Part shown: positions 58,805 through 64,000 of the stretch, in pieces | Layout of the letters: each line of letters opens with the position of its first letter | Position numbering within the stretch: the stretch's first letter is position 1 | Assembly: GCA_963921825.1 (NCBI GenBank) | Contig: OY997592.1 | Location: 50,984,336-51,048,335 of the forward strand | From: Erodium maritimum | Taxonomy: Eukaryota; Streptophyta; Magnoliopsida; Geraniales; Geraniaceae | Reading direction: 5' to 3' | DNA length: 64,000 nucleotides | Notes under the pieces: model-generated | What the model saw: only the letters and a program-made list of their open reading frames with translations | Database searches by the model: none | Told to the model about the DNA's origin: nothing | Made by a program: the position numbers and the translations under genes

Positions 58805-61800
58805 ATGAAAAGGACACCTGCTAAGAGGAAGGAGAGAGAGATTGAGGTTATGGAGGCGGAGGGATCCGGAGAAGCGGGTCCGGGTCGGTACACGCTCAGG
58901 CCGGGTCGATTCAACAGCGAGGACATCCTGTTCTGCGTAGATGTGGACGCCGAATCGCTGGTGGAGATGAAAACTCCGGGTGCCAACGGTCAACCCATCA
59001 CCCGATTGGAAGCCATCAAGCAAGCGATCCTCCTCTTCGTCAACTCCAAGCTCACCACCAACCCCGACCACCGCTTTGCTTTCGCCACTCTGGGCAAGAC
59101 CACTTCATGGGTATTCTCATTTTCCCCCAAATTTGTTTCCTTTGTGCTTTCTTCTTTCTGTTGTTTGGTTCCGGAGATTCGGAAGTAGCTACACTCACCT
59201 TGTGGGTTTCGTGATTGTGTTGTGTTTTGTGTTTTAGAGGATTGATGCTTGTCTTTTTTGTGTTCATATTTGGATTTTGCAGCATTTGTTTTGGTGTTTC
59301 AGTTAGTGTGGATCATCATAATGGGGTGAATATATCATATTTTAGATCCTAATTCCAAGTTCGATTTGGAGATTGTCATTTTTCTGAATCAGTGTTTTTT
59401 GGGCAAGTGCATAATAGATTATAAAACACATATGTTAAGCCTAGGAGTAGATTGTTTGCATAATGAGCAGTATAGAATCCATATGTTACTCTGGAAGAAG
59501 AAACCGTTTCCAATGGTCTATGTTGCATAGACTGTTTTTTAATTGACAGCAATAGCTTCCTGTGTGGTTATCTATTGCAAGAATTATTCCTCATGCAACA
59601 ATCACTTTTGTTTTCATAAGCCTTCTTATTAGTTATTAGCCTTTAGTGAATCTCCTCATGTGGAAGTTAATGTATTAACCTTGAAAGGGAATTGCTTTTT
59701 ATCATGAAGATATCATCTTTACATTTCTGAAGTCAATATTTTCCTTGAGGTTACACATTCTAGGCAGAAAAGCTCTTCCTTTTCCTCTCTTCTCGAGTAG
59801 GCTCGATAGAAAAACCACCCTATTCATGTTTCATATTTCATTTAGTTGTTCTAAATGAAAGGATTTTTTTTTTTGGAAAGACAAACAGATAACAGATTCA
59901 TGAAGCACAACCTATAAAAACATCTGTGAAGTCCAGTTGATATTAATCCGCTAATGCATTACTCAGACTCATGAAACTTAATCGCATGCTCCCCTTTTCC
60001 AAAATAAGTGTCCCGCCTACTCATTTTGATTGTGGTTTTTGAAAACAAACTAAAACTTACTAAATCTGGTTGTTCCAAAATAAGTGTCTCATGTCCATAG
60101 TCAATCAAGTATGAATTACCATTAATATTCCTAATTTGAGTTATAACAGCTTTTGCACGAAGCATACTGAAGCACATGTGGTAAAATCAACCCATTAACC
60201 CTTAATTTTTGCAAAAAAGAAGTCAAATAGGACATTTATTTTGGAAATGAGGGAGTACTAGATTGTTGGATTTGGTTACATGTTTTACAATCTTGCCACC
60301 AACAAATTTACAGATGCGGAGATGTCCCTAACAATACACTTTTATCTTATTCACCCTCCACGCGGGGTTCCTCTTTGGTTCCGCCATGCCAGTATAAATT
60401 CAATCACTCCTCATTGGAACTGCCATCTTTTCTTAATCTCACTATACCCCAAGTTAACGAATGGGGGTTGTCTTGCTGTTGTCTGTCTGTAGGAATTGTT
60501 GCTTTGGCTCTCTTGGCATTGTAGAAGTTGTGGATAGTCACTTATGTGAAACATATCACATTGCCTTCTGGTGAAATGGATAGGTGCATTCATAAAACTA
60601 TAGTTTCTTTTGAACTTGGACTTCTCTGCTAGTGTTATCTAACTGAATTACACTCTAAGGCAGAACACACAAAGACAACTTCAGTAATGATTCTGAATCT
60701 CTGATGGATGGAAACATAAATAAAAAGAGTTGTGCTATAATATAACAAATTACTTTTATCTTATTGTTTTCTGATACATTAAGGAAATCACTTTTATTTG
60801 TTTTTGGGTACCAGCTCAGGAAAGATTTTAGTAGTGAAGTTGATGCTGCAATTACTGCAGTTCAGGGACTCTCAGCTACTACATCTTTTGGCAATGCGGA
60901 TCTCACCCAACTATTTCGCATAGCAGCTCATGAAGCAAAGAAATCACGTTCACAGAATCGAATTTTGAGGGTGGTAAGTCATGGTTAGGCTCATTATTAA
61001 AGATTGGGGAAACTTCAAAAACACCCTCCTTTTGACCTTTCATTATCAAAAACACACCCTAAAGGTCGTTCATCTTCAATAACACACCGTGACTTTATCC
61101 TTTTTTACAAAAACCCTCGGATTTGTTCCAATTCCCTAAATTTTGGGACTCTGATTCAGAATTGAAAGGTGTGGACCTAGAAATTGGAGATCAATTTGAA
61201 TCTGCCACCATGTTTAGGCTTGTATTTAAGATGTATGCTGTCGAGAAGTATTTTACTTTTCATCATACCCGAAACGAGAAGGATGAAATAGGTGCTATTT
61301 GCAAACAAAAAGGTTGTTTATTCTACATTGATGAAGGTTTTTGCAAACAAAAAGGTGCAATTCTGAATCAGAGTCCCAAAATTTACGGAATTGGAACAAA
61401 TCCGAGGGTTTTTGTAAAAAAGGATTAAGTCACGGTGTGTTATTGATGAAGAACGACCTTTAGGGTGTGATTTTGATAATGAAAGGTCAAAAGGAGGGTG
61501 TTTTTGAAGTTTTCCCTTAAAGATTGTAGGTATGTCTCATATGTTATTTCTCTGCAATTCATATGCCTGTATGTTGTAGAATAGGGAAAATTTGTTTCTT
61601 TGAGGATACCTAATGACTTTGAAGTTAGTAACAGCAACTACCTTATTGCTCCTCTACTTTTCGCTATGGTGCCTTCATTTAGAACCTGACGTCCATTATG
61701 TTGTGGTTCAGGTCCTTTTCTACTGTAGATCATCTATTAGACCACATCATCAGTGGCCTGTGAACCAGAAACTCTTCACATTTGATGTGATGTATCTACA

Positions 61801-62068
61801 TGACAAGCCTGGACCAGACAACTGCCCCCAGGAGGTTTATGATGCACTTGTTGATGCCCTCGAACATGTAAGTGAATACGAGGGCTACATCAGTGAGAGT
61901 GGACAGGGTTTATTACGTGTCCTCTATCGGCACATGTGTGTGCTATTGTCACATCCTCAGCAGCGTTGCCCACAGGAGTACTTCGACATACCCAAATCTC
62001 TTACAAAGAAACCACCTGCACCTGACCCAGCACCTGGTGAGGAAACTGTAGTTGTGCCCATCCAGTGA
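58805..62068 (+). CDS. BABAM1: BRISC and BRCA1-A complex member 1 homologue (MERIT40/NBA1)
   Basis: CDS join(58805..59110,60815..60973,61712..62068), 273 residues. In animals this scaffold holds the BRCC36 K63-deubiquitinase complexes together in DNA repair and signalling; plants have a shorter homologue. A vWA-like fold is suggested by EDILFCVDVDAES (about 39-51) with the alternating helix and strand pattern that follows (ITRLEAIKQAILLFVNSKL; HRFAFATLGKTTSW). Later come LRKDFSSEVDAAITAVQGL, VLFYCRSSIRPHHQWP and LFTFDVMYLHDKPGPDNCPQ. The C-terminus is a Pro-rich tail (KKPPAPDPAPGEE). Donors at 59111 and 60974 and acceptors TACCAG (60814) and GTTCAG (61711) keep frame. The start at 58805 is the first in frame; an ATG at 58850 is possible. 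Confidence 0.9.
59989..60255. mobile_element. Stowaway-type MITE in intron 1 of the MERIT40 homologue
   Basis: The left end CTCCCCTTTTCCAAAATAAG is matched by the inverted right end (reverse complement CTCCCTCATTTCCAAAATAA). This is the CTCCCTCCGTTTC-type terminus of Stowaway MITEs. TA follows the right end (60256-60257), while the left flank has TG, probably a mutated TA. It lies wholly within the intron. Confidence 0.7.
61007..61516. mobile_element. MULE derivative, 510 bp, with 10-bp TSD in intron 2
   Basis: The arms of about 145 bp are inverted: the left begins GGGAAACTTCAAAAACACCC and the reverse complement of the right begins GGGAAAACTTCAAAAACACC. TTAAAGATTG flanks both ends perfectly (60997-61006, 61517-61526). 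The centre keeps a piece of Mutator transposase (separate entry). It lies in intron 2 of the MERIT40 homologue, so it is spliced out. Confidence 0.9.
61151..61325 (+). pseudogene. Fragment of the MuDR-type transposase DNA-binding domain
   Basis: The centre of the 510-bp MULE translates to LKGVDLEIGDQFESATMFRL, VFKMYAVEKYFTFHHTRNEK and DEIGAICKQKGCLFYI. This follows the family pattern (VGxxFxSxxxFRxAVxxYAI...F...C...GCxWxI) of the N-terminal domain of plant Mutator transposases. The rest of the transposase is missing. The frame stays open into the right arm, but no product is expected because it sits in an intron. Confidence 0.65.
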
Positions 62069-62394
62069 CAAACATGGCTTCATCCTGCACCTGATCATGC
62101 ATCTTTGTTTTCTTACATATGCTTTAGGTACCATCTAAACATTCCATGTGGACCTTTTCTCCTGTCTCTCTGGCCAGTTGTGAATATATATTTAAGTAGA
62201 TGAGATTCCCAAATATGGTCTCTACCTGGTGTATGAACCATGAATTTCGCTATGCATGTTCATGTTTAAGAATTTCTTACACAAATTCCTCTGATGGTGC
62301 TATGACTAGTAGTCTCTATTTTTCATATTGTACAAGAGATGGAACAAAATGTATGAACCGAGTAGGAGAAGAACTAACAAACAACTAATGTGTT
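62069..62394 (+). other. 3' UTR region of the MERIT40 homologue
   Basis: Non-coding sequence after the TGA at 62066-62068. No strong AATAAA box is seen; AATATATATTTAAG near 62183 is AU-rich. Confidence 0.4.
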
Positions 62395-63925
62395 TTCATT
62401 CTCTCTCTAAAAAATCGCTCTGCCTTCTCTTTACAAAGCCAAATCCTAGTTCGGCTTCCTCGGGGCCGCCGCCGCCGAGCTCGTCCTTGTCGTCGGTGGC
62501 TCCCCTCCTCCTTCAACCTTTACTCCTCTTCTCTTCCCTCTCCTCTGCGTTTCTCCTCTTCCCTTATCTCTACCCGCCACTTCTCCGCCTCCTCACCGCG
62601 TCTCCGGCCGTCCTTGGAAGTAGATCTGGCAGCGGGAAGCTTTTCTTCTCCAACTTTGGAGTCGATGGCTCCAGATCTATAACGATTTCGGTCGCCAGCG
62701 TCACTTTTCCTCCACCTTCTTTGGCCCTCCGCGTGATTCTCTCCTTCTCGAGGCTCACTCTGTTAAGATCTGAAGCGAGAGGCTCTTCAACGTCGATTGA
62801 TGACCCTAGGTCTACACGGTGGTCGTTGTGTCGGGGTTTAGTTGCGCGTGTTCTCCTTCCTCGCTTCAGATCTGGCGCTCCGGTCTCCGGTTTACTCCCT
62901 CACAGGTACGTGGTTTCATGTTACCGAAACACAGTGCTCGTGGAGTCGCTCTGTTCTCTATTACCTTGCTGGTAGTGCTCGGTTCGGGTTCGTTGCTGGT
63001 GTTGTCAGGACGGATGGTTTGGGCCGTGAAGGCTCGTGTTGGAGCGGTACTCGAGTTACTGGCTGCGATTTTGGGTAAGTTTCCCCCCATTCCCGTCCGG
63101 TTTCCCTCTTGTCCTATAATTCCCAGTCTTTCTTGTCTACTAATCACTGTCCTGGACTCAATCTGGGTCTAGGACATCATCGTCTCAAGGTGTTGGCCTA
63201 CGGTGATGGAGGATCCTTGGATCCCCGGTGAAAGCAGGGTCAAGATTTCTGGGAATTTGGCTACTCTGGTGATGGCTTTCGCATTGCTGGAGTAAGGTTG
63301 TTAGTTGGTGTTGGCCAGCAAACGATTGTCTTCCCTATTTAGGGGAGACAAGAGCTGGGATTAGGTGGATCCGGTAGGGTTAGGGGAGTGTGACAGTCGT
63401 TCCTCTTCTTTGGTCGAGTTGGGTGCAGGGCCGGACAAGGTTTTTCTGTGAACCTTCTTCTTCGTTTTCCATGTTTTTCAAGTTGGAAAAATCTGAGTAA
63501 GAAAACTCTGTTTGTTTGGTTTTAGGGACTCAATGGCTCTAGTGTGTAGCAGTGTTTTTCCTAATATATGTTCTTCATGGTAGTTAAATCAGAGTATATA
63601 GACTCAGTTTTTAATGGTCCTCTTCTCTCGCTGCTTGGGCTATTCAGTTTTGTTTTGTATGGCTTGTTGTAACCCCTTGTTGGGTGGGTTTGTTTGTTGA
63701 TTCTAGGTTTAGTAGCCATTGTATTAGTTGTGTTTATGTTAGATATATCTGGGTACAAGACCTAATTGTTGTGTATTACCCAATGTTTGGGTTGGTTCCT
63801 TAGTTTGAGGTGCTGTGAGACATGCTCTTTGGTTGTAATGAGTGTACGCCCGTTACCTTGTTTTTCATTTTGAAAAACTTGGTTCTTTTATAAAAAACTT
63901 GCTGATCAAAAAAAGAAAAGAAAAG
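62395..63925 (+). mobile_element. LINE-like non-coding retroposon with GC-rich 5' part and A-rich tail
   Basis: It begins with CT-rich sequence, then GCCGCCGCCGCCGAGCTCG, and becomes GT-rich. It ends with AAAAACTTGCTGATC followed by A7GAAAAGAAAAGG. The end word resembles those at about 40100 (GAGCTTATC plus A8) and 41770 (TTGTTGAT plus A8). The layout fits a LINE deleted for its ORFs, or a retroposed transcript. The open frames in it (62328-62975 and others) show no domain. It could instead be the leader of a gene beyond the window. Confidence 0.4.
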
Positions 63926-64000
63926 GAAACACTACCGAATATGAAAGAAATGGACATGAACCAAAGCTTTTATTGGTTTCCAATTCTCAATCTATTACAT

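Noticed and set aside
62328-62975. 215-codon open frame with Ser/Leu-rich translation
   Set aside because: GC-rich CT-biased leader-like sequence, no domain, no clear start context; more likely part of a retroposon or an untranslated leader.

Overview
The window is nuclear DNA of a flowering plant, most likely a eudicot. It carries six spliced plant genes and a dense set of plant-type transposable elements: Ty1-copia and chromodomain Ty3-gypsy relics, L1-like LINEs, MULE, PIF/Harbinger and Stowaway elements. Species cannot be told from the sequence. There is no sign of bacterial, organellar or viral origin.

Six host genes could be resolved to exon level. Five have GT-AG introns throughout and consistent reading phase; the ferrochelatase gene has one apparent GC-AG intron. 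They are: (1) complex I subunit NDUFS7/PSST, + strand, two exons split by an 11.9 kb intron (5030-17563); (2) a two-KH-domain FUBP-like RNA/ssDNA-binding protein, + strand, six exons (24205-28872); (3) mitochondrial ATP synthase subunit g, + strand, two coding exons plus a 5' UTR intron (33069-34721); (4) plastid ferrochelatase of the FC1 type, - strand, nine exons (35416-38808); (5) plastid serine hydroxymethyltransferase of the SHM3 type, - strand, eleven exons plus a 5' UTR intron (43508-47245); (6) a BRISC/BRCA1-A complex member 1 (MERIT40/BABAM1) homologue, + strand, three exons (58805-62068). They share no pathway beyond general organelle metabolism (respiration, ATP synthesis, haem, one-carbon) and are not an operon-like cluster.

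Layout: 1-430 arm of a MULE-like repeat with CACGTGTC iterations; 578-2900 C-rich and unassigned repeat-like DNA; 2906-4781 a 1.86 kb non-autonomous MULE with 9-bp target-site duplication (TSD); 5030-17563 NDUFS7, whose intron holds a rearranged 5'-truncated LINE, a small repeat family and several tandem duplications; 17840-23520 a chromovirus fossil followed by a Ty1-copia fossil with nested insertions; 24205-28872 KH gene; 29150-32018 an LTR-like block abutting a Harbinger-associated SANT/Myb-like pseudogene; 33069-38808 ATP synthase g and ferrochelatase, convergent; 39600-41790 LINE fragments; 42284-42700 an orphan exon-like fragment; 43508-47600 SHM3; 47961-49987 an almost intact PIF/Harbinger element; 50016-51380 a fold-back MULE-like element with a minisatellite core; 51757-52316 a GC-ended TIR element; 52457-56600 a Ty1-copia fossil; 57116-57435 a Tourist-like MITE; 57570-58480 the 5' part of another LTR element; 58805-62068 the MERIT40 gene with a Stowaway MITE and a MULE derivative in its introns; 62395-63925 a LINE-like retroposon with an A-rich tail.

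I found no new gene system. The most informative novelties are the DNA elements whose exact termini and TSDs can be read directly, one of them carrying a fragment of Mutator transposase, and a probable GC-AG intron in the ferrochelatase gene.
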